From positions 1 to 64,000 of the forward strand of contig DASSCU010000051.1 of the NCBI GenBank assembly GCA_035697485.1: DNA of 64,000 bases. The letters run 5' to 3'. Within the stretch, counting starts at the first letter, position 1. The number at the start of each line of letters is the position of its first letter. The position numbers and the translations under genes were made by a program. The DNA is from Actinomycetota bacterium. GTDB taxonomy: Bacteria > Actinomycetota > UBA4738 > HRBIN12. The notes beneath the pieces were generated by a model. It was not told where the DNA came from. It saw only the letters and a program-made list of their open reading frames with translations, and did not search any database. Shown in pieces: positions 44,319 through 52,554 of this stretch.

Positions 44319-45589
44319 GCCATGACCTCCCGGAACGATGAGGCGACGAAGGGGCCGAGCACCGTGAGCGTCATCGGCTGCGACAGTACCCGCTCGGCGA
44401 CACGATGCGCATCGTCGAGCGTGACGTGGTCGATGCGGCGGAGCGCCTGGTCGACGGAGAGGATCTCGCCGTGGGCGATCTCGGACTTCCCGAGCCGGCT
44501 CATGCGGCCGCCCGGATCCTCCAGGGAGAGCACCATGGAACCCTTCACGTGTCCCTTCGCCCGCTCGAACTCCTCCTCGGTCAACCCCCCGTCGCGTACG
44601 ATCTCGAGCTCACGCCGGAGCAGCGAGACGACCTCCTGCGCGCGACTCGGCGTCGTGCCCGCGTACGCGGAGAAGAGGCCCGCCTCCGTGTACTGGGCGT
44701 GATAGCTGTAGACCGTGTAGGCGAGGCCGCGTTTCTCGCGCACTTCCTGGAACAGCCTCGAGGACATGCCACCGCCGAGGGCGGTGTTCACGACGAGGAA
44801 CGCGAACCGATCGGGATCATTGCGCGCCAGCCCGTTCGTGCCGAGGCAGATGTGCGCTTGCTCGGTCTTGCGCCGCTTCACGAGGTGCTTGCCCGACGGC
44901 TTCGGAGTCCGTCCCGGTGCCCGCAGGTTCCAGACGGACGTATCCCGGGCGGATAGCCGCCGCCCGGTGTCCATGCGCTGCTTCAGCATGCGGATCAGGT
45001 CGTCGTGGCGCAAGTTCCCGGCCGCGGCGACGACGAGGTTCCCGGGCAGATAGTGGCGTCCGTAGAACCGTCGCACGGAGGCGCGGTTCGCGGCGAGGAT
45101 CGTCTCCACCGTGCCGAGGATCGGCCGTCCGAGTGGGTGCTCGGGCCACAGCGTCTGCGTGTACAGGTCGTGCACGACGTCCTCGGGTGAGTCCTCGTGC
45201 ATGTTGATCTCCTCGAGGATCACCTGACGCTCCGCATCGAGGTCGTCGGCCCTGATCACCGAGTGCTGGACCATGTCCGCCAGGTGATCGACGGCCATCT
45301 CGAGGTCGCCGTCGAGCACCCGCGCGTAGTAGCACGTGTACTCACGGGCGGTGAACGCGTTCACGTCGCCCCCGACGGCGTCGAAGTTCTCCGCGATCTC
45401 GAGCGCGGTGCGCCGGTCGGTGCCCTTGAACAGCAGGTGCTCGAGGAAGTGGCTGGAACCGCTGATCCGCGGCCGCTCGTCACGCGATCCGGCGAGCACC
45501 CAGAAGCCGAGCGACACGGAGCGGACGCCTGGCATCCGCTCCGTGACGACCCGCAGGCCCGAGCTGAACTCGGTCCGTTCGATGGGCAT
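44315..45589 (-). CDS. M16 family zinc metallopeptidase
   Basis: 424 aa. The inverted zinc motif HFLEHLLFKGT (H47-x-x-E-H51) and the distal Glu region lie in the N-terminal lobe; RLFQEVREKRGLAYTVYSYH marks the C-terminal lobe. Resembles the PNPase-adjacent M16 peptidases (YmxG-like) found in many Gram-positive bacteria, function unsettled. Lies between pnp and dapB in the same direction, 21 nt after pnp. Confidence 0.93.
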   Translation of the reverse strand: MPIERTEFSSGLRVVTERMPGVRSVSLGFWVLAGSRDERPRISGSSHFLEHLLFKGTDRRTALEIAENFDAVGGDVNAFTAREYTCYYARVLDGDLEMAVDHLADMVQHSVIRADDLDAERQVILEEINMHEDSPEDVVHDLYTQTLWPEHPLGRPILGTVETILAANRASVRRFYGRHYLPGNLVVAAAGNLRHDDLIRMLKQRMDTGRRLSARDTSVWNLRAPGRTPKPSGKHLVKRRKTEQAHICLGTNGLARNDPDRFAFLVVNTALGGGMSSRLFQEVREKRGLAYTVYSYHAQYTEAGLFSAYAGTTPSRAQEVVSLLRRELEIVRDGGLTEEEFERAKGHVKGSMVLSLEDPGGRMSRLGKSEIAHGEILSVDQALRRIDHVTLDDAHRVAERVLSQPMTLTVLGPFVASSFREVMA

Positions 45590-45610
45590 ATCGGAGTGAC
45601 CGGCTGGCGG

Positions 45611-47983
45611 CTACTCGCCTGCCGGCGCGTCGGGGGCCGGTGGCGCGTCGGAGGCCGCGGGCGGGTTGCTCCGCTCCGCTCCCTGCTCGTCGCGGAAGCG
45701 CCGGCCCCGGCGCTCGCCGCGGTCGCCGCGGTCGCCGCCTCGGCCGCCCCGGTCCCGTCCGCGATCGCGGCTGCCGCGATCGCGACCGCCGCCGGCGTCG
45801 CTTCCCGATTCCTTTCCCTGACCCTCGGGGATCGCCCACTCCTCGCCGACCGGCTTCAGGCTGATCTTGCCTTGGGAGTCGATGTCCTCCACGAGCACCG
45901 TGAGGTGTTCACCCTCCTTCACGGCCTCCTCGACGCTGCTGAGGCGCTTGCCCTTGCCGAGCTTCGAGATGTGCACGAGCCCGTCGCGTCCGGGCACGAG
46001 GTTCACGAAGGCGCCGAACGTGGTGGTCTTCACCACGGTGCCCTCGTACTGCTCGCCCACGAGCACCGGGCGCGGGTTCGCGATCTCGTCGATCATGCGC
46101 GACGCCTCGTCGGCGCCCTCGGCGCCGAGCGTGGAGCCGATCAGCACCGTGCCGTCGTCCTGGATGTCGATGTCGGCGCCGGTCATCGCGATGATCTCGT
46201 TGATGCGCTTGCCCTTCGGGCCGATCACCTCACCGATCTTGTCCACCGGGATCTGGATCGAGATGATGCGTGGCGCCTTCGCGTTGACCTCCTCGCGCGG
46301 GGCGGGGATCGCGGCCTCCATCACGTCGAGGATCTGGAAGCGGGCCTCGCGCGCCTGCTTCAGCGCATCGGCCAGCACGGAGCCGGGGAGCCCCGTGACC
46401 TTCATATCGAGCTGGATCGCGGTGACGAACTCGCGCGTGCCGGCGACCTTGAAGTCCATGTCGCCGAGCGCATCCTCGGCGCCCAGGATGTCGGTGAGGG
46501 TCACGAACGCGCCGTCGTCGGCGATCATGCCCATCGCGATGCCCGCGACCGGCGCCTTGATCGGCACGCCAGCGTCCATCAACGAGAGCGTCGAACCGCA
46601 GACGCTCGCCATCGACGTGGAGCCGTTCGAGCTCAGCACGTCGCTCACGAGCCGCAGCGCGTAAGGGAACTCGTCCTCGTGCGGCACCACCGGGATCAGA
46701 GCGCGTTCGGCGAGCGCGCCGTGACCGATCTCTCGGCGGCGTGGCGAGCCGACGCGGCCCGTCTCGCCGGTCGAGAACGGCGGGAAGTTGTAGTGGTGCA
46801 TGTACCGCTTCGTGTCCTCGAGGTCGAGCGTGTCGATCATCTGCGTCATGCGGAGCATGCCGAGGGTCGTGATGTTCAGCACCTGCGTGTCGCCGCGGCT
46901 GAACAGTGCCGAGCCGTGCGCGCGCTTGAGCACACCGACCTCTGCGGACAGCGGCCTGATCTCGGTGGGCGTGCGGCCGTCGAGGCGGATGCCCTCCTTG
47001 ATCACGCGGGCCCGCATCACCTTCTTCTGCACCTGCTTCCACGCGGCCCCGAACTCCCCGAGCCGGTCGATCCCGTCCTCGCCCAGCCGGACGGCGAGGT
47101 GCTCCTTCGCCTCCGCCTTCAGCGCGTCGAGCTTCTCCTCGCGCTCGGCCTTGTCGGGCACGATCGCCTCGCCGAGACGGTCGGCCGCGAAGGACGAGAC
47201 GATCTCGTAGACGTCGTCGCCGTAGAGCGGACGCGGGGTCCACTCCTGCTCGGTGACCCCGGCTTCGTCGACGAACGCCTGCTGGAAGCCGATCTGCTCA
47301 TCGATCGCGCGCTTCGCCGCCTCGAGCCCCTCGGCGACGGTCTCCTCGGTCGGTGCGGCGGCGCCTCCCGCGAGCAGGTCCCAGGTGTTGTCGGGCGCCT
47401 CGCCCTCGATCATCAGCACGTCGATCTCACCGGCGTCGTTCTTGCGGCCGGCGACGACCACGTCGAACGTCGCCTCCTCGACCTGCTGGAACGTGGGGTT
47501 CACGACCCACTGCCCGTCGATCAGGCCCATACGCACCGAGGCGACCGGGCCGTCGAACGGCAGGCCGGCAAGGCATGTGGCGACCGAGGCGGCGTTCATC
47601 GCGGGGATGTCGTACGGGTTCTCCCCGTCGACTCCCAGCACGGTGATGATCACCTGCACCTCGTCGCGGAACCCGTCCTTGAACGTCGGCCGCAGCGGGC
47701 GGTCGATCAGCCGACAGGTCAGGATCGCGGTCTCCGATGGCCGGCCCTCGCGGCGGAAGAAGCTGCCGGGGATCTTGCCCGCGGCGTACATGCGCTCTTC
47801 CACATCGATCGTGAGCGGGAAGAAGTCGATGCCCTCGCGAGGGTTGCTGCTGACGCAGGTGGCGAGGACCTGGGTCTCGCCGTAGGTGACGGCGACGGCG
47901 CCGTCGGCGAGCTTGGCCATGCGGCCGGTCTCGAGCGTGATGTCCCGGTCGCCGAACGCGTGGGACTTGGTGATGGTGGCCAT
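45611..47983 (-). CDS. pnp: Polyribonucleotide nucleotidyltransferase (PNPase)
   Basis: 790 aa. It degrades RNA 3'-5' by phosphorolysis. Two RNase PH domains (RREGRPSETAILTCRLIDRP; FSRGDTQVLNITTLGMLRM), then KH (KIGEVIGPKGKRINEI) and S1 (GEQYEGTVVKTTTFGAFVNL). The tail carries an unusual RG/RD-rich stretch (about 720-765, e.g. GSRDRGRDRGGRGGDRGDRG), as in RNA-binding degradosome scaffolds. ATG follows AAGGAGG. An rpsO leader lies upstream. Confidence 0.97.
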   Translation of the reverse strand: MATITKSHAFGDRDITLETGRMAKLADGAVAVTYGETQVLATCVSSNPREGIDFFPLTIDVEERMYAAGKIPGSFFRREGRPSETAILTCRLIDRPLRPTFKDGFRDEVQVIITVLGVDGENPYDIPAMNAASVATCLAGLPFDGPVASVRMGLIDGQWVVNPTFQQVEEATFDVVVAGRKNDAGEIDVLMIEGEAPDNTWDLLAGGAAAPTEETVAEGLEAAKRAIDEQIGFQQAFVDEAGVTEQEWTPRPLYGDDVYEIVSSFAADRLGEAIVPDKAEREEKLDALKAEAKEHLAVRLGEDGIDRLGEFGAAWKQVQKKVMRARVIKEGIRLDGRTPTEIRPLSAEVGVLKRAHGSALFSRGDTQVLNITTLGMLRMTQMIDTLDLEDTKRYMHHYNFPPFSTGETGRVGSPRRREIGHGALAERALIPVVPHEDEFPYALRLVSDVLSSNGSTSMASVCGSTLSLMDAGVPIKAPVAGIAMGMIADDGAFVTLTDILGAEDALGDMDFKVAGTREFVTAIQLDMKVTGLPGSVLADALKQAREARFQILDVMEAAIPAPREEVNAKAPRIISIQIPVDKIGEVIGPKGKRINEIIAMTGADIDIQDDGTVLIGSTLGAEGADEASRMIDEIANPRPVLVGEQYEGTVVKTTTFGAFVNLVPGRDGLVHISKLGKGKRLSSVEEAVKEGEHLTVLVEDIDSQGKISLKPVGEEWAIPEGQGKESGSDAGGGRDRGSRDRGRDRGGRGGDRGDRGERRGRRFRDEQGAERSNPPAASDAPPAPDAPAGE

Positions 47984-48130
47984 GTGGCCTTCCTCCTTGG
48001 TGTGGCGCACGCATCGGGCGTGCGCGGTACGGAAGGAGGCGGGTCGGCCGATCCTCAGTGGTGGGCCGCCGGGCGCCCGGCCGAAGCCGTGGAGCCGTCC
48101 GGAGGCTCGCTACTGATTACCGACCTGGAT

Positions 48131-48145
48131 CCCGCCTCCGGCGGG
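48131..48145. promoter_or_regulatory. Short GC hairpin between rpsO and pnp
   Basis: CCCGCC (48131-48136) pairs with GGCGGG (48140-48145) with a 3-nt loop. No T-tract follows on the minus strand, so it may be a processing or attenuation hairpin in the rpsO-pnp transcript, as known elsewhere. The rest of 47984-48219 shows no gene. Confidence 0.4.
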
Positions 48146-48219
48146 TCGTTGGGTCGTTCGCATCACTCCTTCGTGCCGTCCGGCGACGCGAAACCGCGCC
48201 GGAAACGGCTGCGCGAGCC

Positions 48220-48489
48220 TCAGCGGCGAAGGCCCAGACGCGCGATCACGTCGCGGTACCGCTCGATGTCCTCGTTGCGGAGGTAGTCGAGGAGGCGGCG
48301 GCGACGGCCGACCATCTTAAGCAGGCCGCGGCGGGACGCGTGGTCGTGCTTGTGGGTCTTGAGATGCTCAGTCAACTCGGCGATGCGGGTCGTCAGCACC
48401 GCGATCTGCACCTCGGCCGAGCCGGTATCGCCGTCGGACCGCGCGTACTCGGCGATGATCTGGGACTTCGATTCCTTGGTCAACGTCAT
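48220..48489 (-). CDS. rpsO: 30S ribosomal protein S15
   Basis: 89 aa, standard size. [40 protein letters not shown] and [20 protein letters not shown] are conserved S15 segments; S15 binds the 16S central domain. A TAGGCT -10 lies 12 nt before the ATG. Followed by pnp in the common rpsO-pnp order. Confidence 0.97.
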   Translation of the reverse strand: MTLTKESKSQIIAEYARSDGDTGSAEVQIAVLTTRIAELTEHLKTHKHDHASRRGLLKMVGRRRRLLDYLRNEDIERYRDVIARLGLRR

Positions 48490-48491
48490 GG

Positions 48492-49847
48492 TCAGTCACC
48501 AAGCCTACCAGCGGGAACACCGGCCTGACCGAACCGATCCTCGGCCGTGACGGCGCCCACGGCCTCCACGAGGCGGTCGCGTCGGGCACGCAGGTCGTCG
48601 AGGGATGGGCCGACGCCGGCGAGCCTCCGGAGGTTGACGCGGGCCCGCCGGGCGCGCCGCAGCCGCGCTCCCAGCCACGCCGCCGCGAGGCCGCAGGCAG
48701 GGCCGATCACCGCCGTCACCCACCATGGGTGCGCCGTGTCGCGCACGGGTGGCAGGTAGCGGACGATGAGCCAGGTCAGCGGGAAGCAGACGATCGCGAC
48801 CAAGAACTTCACGGTCGCCCGGGTCACCGGCGCCATCGGACGCCGCCCCGAGAGCCAGGAGAGGGTTCCCGGCACCGCGTTGACGACCGCGCCCACCACG
48901 GCCGGCACGGCGAGCAGCGCCGCGGCCAGCAACCCCGCAAGGTGCACCCGTCGGTGCCGTCGAGGGTCGGTGGCGACCGCGGCATCGGAGATCGCGTTCG
49001 CTTCCAGCGCAGCTCGATAGGCGTCGGCGGCGTCACGGACCGCTGCCTGCTGCGCCTCGGGTGCATCGCCCAGCCGGGTGGTGAGATCCTCACGGGCCGA
49101 GAACGCGGGCCGCCACCCGGGGTCGGCGTCGAGGGGCCGCAGGGCGATCGTGGCGGCGAGCCCGAGCGACGACATCTGCGCCGCGCTGTCGAAGTCGAGG
49201 GCAACGGCGGCGAGTCGATCGCGGATCACCGCGGTGAGCGCGCCCACCGTCTCGCGATCGTCGTCCTCGGCGTCGCCCCCCGGCGGCACGAGGGTCCTGA
49301 GCTCGGTGTCGAGGTCGATCGGCAGGCCGACGCGGACGTAGACGCGCGCCCGCGCGGTGGACTTGTTCTCGTAGATCAGCCCGACCGGCACGACCCGCAG
49401 ACCCTCGGCCCCGGCGGCGCGCGAGCCGAGCGCGATGCGGGCGGCCCCCGTCTTCACGGGCAGCAGCCGTACCTCGTCGCTCGCCCGTCCCTCGGGGAAG
49501 ATCGCGACCGCGCCGTCGCCGGCGAGGACGTCGTGGCAGGCGGCGAACGCCCGCACGTTGGCCGATGTCGCGCCGTCGGAAGCGCGGACGACCGGGATCG
49601 CCCCCGCGAGCCACAGGAACGGCCTCGCCGCCGTGCGCCACAGGCCGGCCATCGCCAGGAAGCGCGGGAACCGCGGGAGCGTCGCGGCGAGCAGCACGGG
49701 GTCGACGAACCCCCCGTCGTGGTTGGCGACCACGAGCACCGGCCCGCGTGACGGCACCCGCTCGAGCCCGCTCGTCTCGACCGAGCGGAACCACCCGAGG
49801 GCGGCGAGCCGAGCGATCGAGCGCATCACCAGGTCACGTACCCGCAC
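48492..49847 (-). CDS. PlsC-type acyltransferase with C-terminal membrane extension
   Basis: 451 aa from a GTG 8 nt after GGGAGG. The N-terminal half is a lysophospholipid/glycerol-phosphate acyltransferase: [20 protein letters not shown] is the catalytic His-Asp block (HX5D spacing, as in GPAT-like enzymes) and [13 protein letters not shown] the EGR block. A C-terminal extension of about 200 residues has two or three TM helices ([38 protein letters not shown]). Probably makes or remodels phospholipids; substrate unproven. Two nt after rpsO but upstream of it in direction, divergent from the DUF998 gene. Confidence 0.82.
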   Translation of the reverse strand: MRVRDLVMRSIARLAALGWFRSVETSGLERVPSRGPVLVVANHDGGFVDPVLLAATLPRFPRFLAMAGLWRTAARPFLWLAGAIPVVRASDGATSANVRAFAACHDVLAGDGAVAIFPEGRASDEVRLLPVKTGAARIALGSRAAGAEGLRVVPVGLIYENKSTARARVYVRVGLPIDLDTELRTLVPPGGDAEDDDRETVGALTAVIRDRLAAVALDFDSAAQMSSLGLAATIALRPLDADPGWRPAFSAREDLTTRLGDAPEAQQAAVRDAADAYRAALEANAISDAAVATDPRRHRRVHLAGLLAAALLAVPAVVGAVVNAVPGTLSWLSGRRPMAPVTRATVKFLVAIVCFPLTWLIVRYLPPVRDTAHPWWVTAVIGPACGLAAAWLGARLRRARRARVNLRRLAGVGPSLDDLRARRDRLVEAVGAVTAEDRFGQAGVPAGRLGD

Positions 49848-49907
49848 GAGCGGATCCTCCCACGATCCGGTCCGGGCCCAGGACGGCCACGCCCGACCGG
49901 CCGTGAC

Positions 49908-49913
49908 TACCAT
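49908..49913 (+). promoter_or_regulatory. -10 element TACCAT, leaderless promoter of the DUF998 gene
   Basis: TACCAT ends 7 nt before the ATG at 49921; an in-frame ATG at 49912 overlaps it and is therefore unlikely to be the start. Confidence 0.5.
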
Positions 49914-49920
49914 GGCGACG

Positions 49921-50589
49921 ATGCCTCCCCTCGGTGACCGCCTGCTCCAGGCGTGCGGCCTGGTCGGCCCCGTGTTGTTCACGACCGCGTGGATCGGCGC
50001 GAGTCGCCGCCAGCCCAGCTACTCGCCCGCGAACGAGCACATCAGCGGCCTCGCGGCCCCCGACGCCAGCGCGCCGTTCGTCATGACCGCAGGCTTCTGG
50101 GCGCTCGGCATCGGCGCGATCGGATTCGCGGCCTCGCTCGAACGTCGGCTCGGTGACGCCGGGAACGGGCCCACGCTGCTGGGCGCATCGGGGCTCGCGA
50201 TCTGCGCCGCCGGGGGCATGCGTCGCGACCGCATGTCGAACTGGCCGATGCCGGGCGAGCCCATCGGACGCCAGTCGTGGATGAACGACGCCCACGACCT
50301 CGCCTCGGTGATCGGACACGTCTGCGCGACGGCCGGACTCCTGTCACTCGCGGCTCGCCTGCGCCGCGAACCCGAACTGCGGGACCTGGCCCTGCCGGCT
50401 GCGGGAGCGGCGATCGGCTCGAGCGGGGTGATGTCGTACTTCGCCCGGGACGTGGTGCGCCCGGGCAACGGCATCGTGCAGCGGGTCGGCATCACGATCC
50501 CGTTGGCCTACATGATGCGGCTCGCGTGGCGCCTGCTGCGGGAGGATCGGGCGGGTCGCCGACCCCGCGACGGTCACCGGTCGAGCTGA
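49921..50589 (+). CDS. DUF998-family membrane protein
   Basis: 222 aa, about six TM helices. The opening QACGLVGPVLFTTAWIGASR and YSPANEHISGLAAPDASAPF (the N-x-x-S/ISxL element) fit DUF998, a widespread actinobacterial membrane family of unknown role. Start decided by the TACCAT -10. Its last 16 nt overlap the ribF end tail to tail. Confidence 0.78.
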   Translation: MPPLGDRLLQACGLVGPVLFTTAWIGASRRQPSYSPANEHISGLAAPDASAPFVMTAGFWALGIGAIGFAASLERRLGDAGNGPTLLGASGLAICAAGGMRRDRMSNWPMPGEPIGRQSWMNDAHDLASVIGHVCATAGLLSLAARLRREPELRDLALPAAGAAIGSSGVMSYFARDVVRPGNGIVQRVGITIPLAYMMRLAWRLLREDRAGRRPRDGHRSS

Positions 50590-51518
50590 TCGTCGTGCAC
50601 GATCGCCCGCGTGCGTTCGACGTCGTCGGCGATCGCCGCGATCAGCTCGTCGATCGACTCGTACTGGATCTCGTCGCGCAGACGCTCCCAGAACTCGATC
50701 GCGAGCGGCTCCCCGCGGAGCTCGTCACCCTCGAAATCGAGCAGGAAAGCTTCGACGTGCAGCGGCTCCACGCCGAACGTGGGGTTCGTGCCGACGTCGA
50801 TCGCGGCCCGGTACCGGCGACCTCTGAGTTCGGCCACGCCCGCGTAGATCCCCTGCCCCGGCAGCATCAGGCGCGGCCAGGTCCGCAGGTTCGCCGTCGG
50901 GAAGCCGAGCCCCTTGCCGCGACCGTGCCCCGAGATCACCTCGCCGTCGAGCACGAAGCGCCGCCCGAGCGCCTCGGCCGGCCACGTCAGTTCGCCCGCG
51001 GCCAGGGCGTCGCGGATCGACGATGACGATACCGTGCGTCCATGGAGCTCGAACAGCGGCACCCCCTCGGCGGTCAAGCCGTACCGGGCCCCCATCTCGG
51101 ACAGCATCGCGACCGTGCCCGCTGCCTTGTAGCCGAACGTGAAGTTCGCACCCATCGCCGCGTGCCGTGCGTGCACGCCGTCGACGAGCACGGTGCGGAC
51201 GAAGTCCTCCGCGAGGATGTGCGAGAACTCCGGGGTGAACTCGAGCACCAGAAGAACATCGAGCCCACTCGCTCCGATGAGCGCCGCCTTTCGATCGACC
51301 GTGGTCAGCAGACGAGGTTCGTTGCCCGGGGTCAGGATCTCGCGAGGGTGGCGGTCGAAGGTGATGCCGATCGAACCGATGCCGCGGTCGCGGGCCCGAG
51401 CGACCGTGGTGTCGATCACCGACCGGTGCCCGAGGTGGACGCCGTCGAAGAAGCCGACGGTCACGACCGAGGGTGCCTCCAGCAGCGGCAACGCATCGAA
51501 CCCATGCACGACCTGCAT
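50574..51518 (-). CDS. ribF: Bifunctional riboflavin kinase/FMN adenylyltransferase
   Basis: 314 aa; converts riboflavin to FMN then FAD. FAD synthetase part: VVTVGFFDGVHLGHRSVIDT, ITFDRHPREILTP, GANFTFGYKAAGT and the SSSSIRDAL ISSS-like motif. Kinase part: VISGHGRGKGLGFPTANL, PGQGIYAGVAEL and FLLDFEGDEL. ATG leaderless after TAGGCT. In many genomes ribF is next to truB; here a 6.9-kb block separates them. Confidence 0.96.
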   Translation of the reverse strand: MQVVHGFDALPLLEAPSVVTVGFFDGVHLGHRSVIDTTVARARDRGIGSIGITFDRHPREILTPGNEPRLLTTVDRKAALIGASGLDVLLVLEFTPEFSHILAEDFVRTVLVDGVHARHAAMGANFTFGYKAAGTVAMLSEMGARYGLTAEGVPLFELHGRTVSSSSIRDALAAGELTWPAEALGRRFVLDGEVISGHGRGKGLGFPTANLRTWPRLMLPGQGIYAGVAELRGRRYRAAIDVGTNPTFGVEPLHVEAFLLDFEGDELRGEPLAIEFWERLRDEIQYESIDELIAAIADDVERTRAIVHDDQLDR

Positions 51519-51526
51519 CGCGCGAG

Positions 51527-51532
51527 AGCCTA
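51527..51532 (-). promoter_or_regulatory. -10 element TAGGCT, leaderless ribF promoter
   Basis: TAGGCT on the minus strand ends 8 nt before the ribF ATG (51518). Confidence 0.5.
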
Positions 51533-51597
51533 GCCGACGTCCCCCTGTGCCTGTCCCACGCGACACCCGGGCGCGACCCCCCGGCCCGTCGCTGGAG

Positions 51598-51603
51598 TAC
51601 GGT
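51598..51603 (+). promoter_or_regulatory. -10 element TACGGT, leaderless promoter of the binding-protein gene
   Basis: TACGGT ends 7 nt before the ATG at 51611; no Shine-Dalgarno sequence. Confidence 0.5.
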
Positions 51604-51610
51604 TCTCGGC

Positions 51611-52525
51611 ATGGGCGCGAGGACGATGGGTGTGCTGCTGGTCATGATCACGGCGTCGATCGCCGCATGTGGGCCGGCGACACCGGTGGACCACACGCTC
51701 GAGGACGATGCGATCACGATCGCGTCCTTCGACTTCGACGAGAGCGAGACGATCGCCGAGGTCTACGCCGGCGCGCTGCGAGCCCAGGGCTTCGAGGTCC
51801 GACACCTCCGCCGCGTCGGAGCACGAGAGGTCGTGCTGCCGGCGCTCGAGCGGGGATTGATCGAGATCGTGCCCGAGTACGCCGGAAGCGCGGTCGCGTT
51901 CTTGGGGGGTCGGCCCTCGGTCGACCCGGACTCGTCGCTGGCGACGCTGCGCGTCTCGCTCGGCTCCCGCGACATCGAAGTTCTCGACCCGGCTCCCGCC
52001 CAGAGCAGGAACGGCCTCGTGGTCACGACCGAGACCGCGACGGAGCATGCGCTGCGAACGGTGAGCGACCTGCGAAAGGTCGCCTCCGCAATGACGCTCG
52101 GAGGACCGCCTGAGTGCCCCGAGCGAGACCTCTGCCTGCTCGGCCTCACCCAGACCTACGGCCTGGAGTTCGCGTCGTTCCTACCCCTCGACGCGGGCGG
52201 ACCGATCACGGCTGCTGCGGTCCAGCAGGGGACGGTGGACGTCGGGGTGCTGTTCACGAGCGACGGAAGCCTCGCGGAGCACGGGCTCGTGCTGCTGCAG
52301 GACGATCGGCGCCTACAGCCTGCGGAGAACGTGACGCCGCTCGTGCGACGTGACGCCGTGGAACGCTTCGGCCCCGAACTGACCGAGGCGATCGACGCGG
52401 TGTCGGCCGAGCTGACCACCACCGAGCTCCGATCGCTCAACGCCCTCGTCAGCTCGGGCGTCGCTCCGGCCGTGGCGGCGGCCAGATGGTTGGACGAGCA
52501 CCACCTCGGGAACGCCTCCGGGTAG
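51611..52525 (+). CDS. OpuAC/ProX-like glycine-betaine-type binding lipoprotein
   Basis: 304 aa. Lipoprotein signal with lipobox SIAAC; then ITIASFDFDESETIAEVYAG, the typical opening of OpuBC/ProX quaternary-amine binding proteins, and IEIVPEYAGSAVAFLGG. The last lobe TTTELRSLNALVSSGVAPAV fits the family end. No ABC permease or ATPase gene is nearby, so it is an orphan. The ligand could be a compatible solute or choline; not decidable. Confidence 0.85.
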   Translation: MGARTMGVLLVMITASIAACGPATPVDHTLEDDAITIASFDFDESETIAEVYAGALRAQGFEVRHLRRVGAREVVLPALERGLIEIVPEYAGSAVAFLGGRPSVDPDSSLATLRVSLGSRDIEVLDPAPAQSRNGLVVTTETATEHALRTVSDLRKVASAMTLGGPPECPERDLCLLGLTQTYGLEFASFLPLDAGGPITAAAVQQGTVDVGVLFTSDGSLAEHGLVLLQDDRRLQPAENVTPLVRRDAVERFGPELTEAIDAVSAELTTTELRSLNALVSSGVAPAVAAARWLDEHHLGNASG

Positions 52526-52554
52526 CATCGCGCGGACGAGGGAAGAGGAACGAG

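Noticed and set aside
45197-48286. Plus-strand open frame of 1029 codons
   Set aside because: It runs antisense to the M16 protease, pnp and rpsO, all clearly coding. The translation is Arg/Leu/Asp/Val-rich without family motifs, as expected for an antisense frame in GC-rich DNA.
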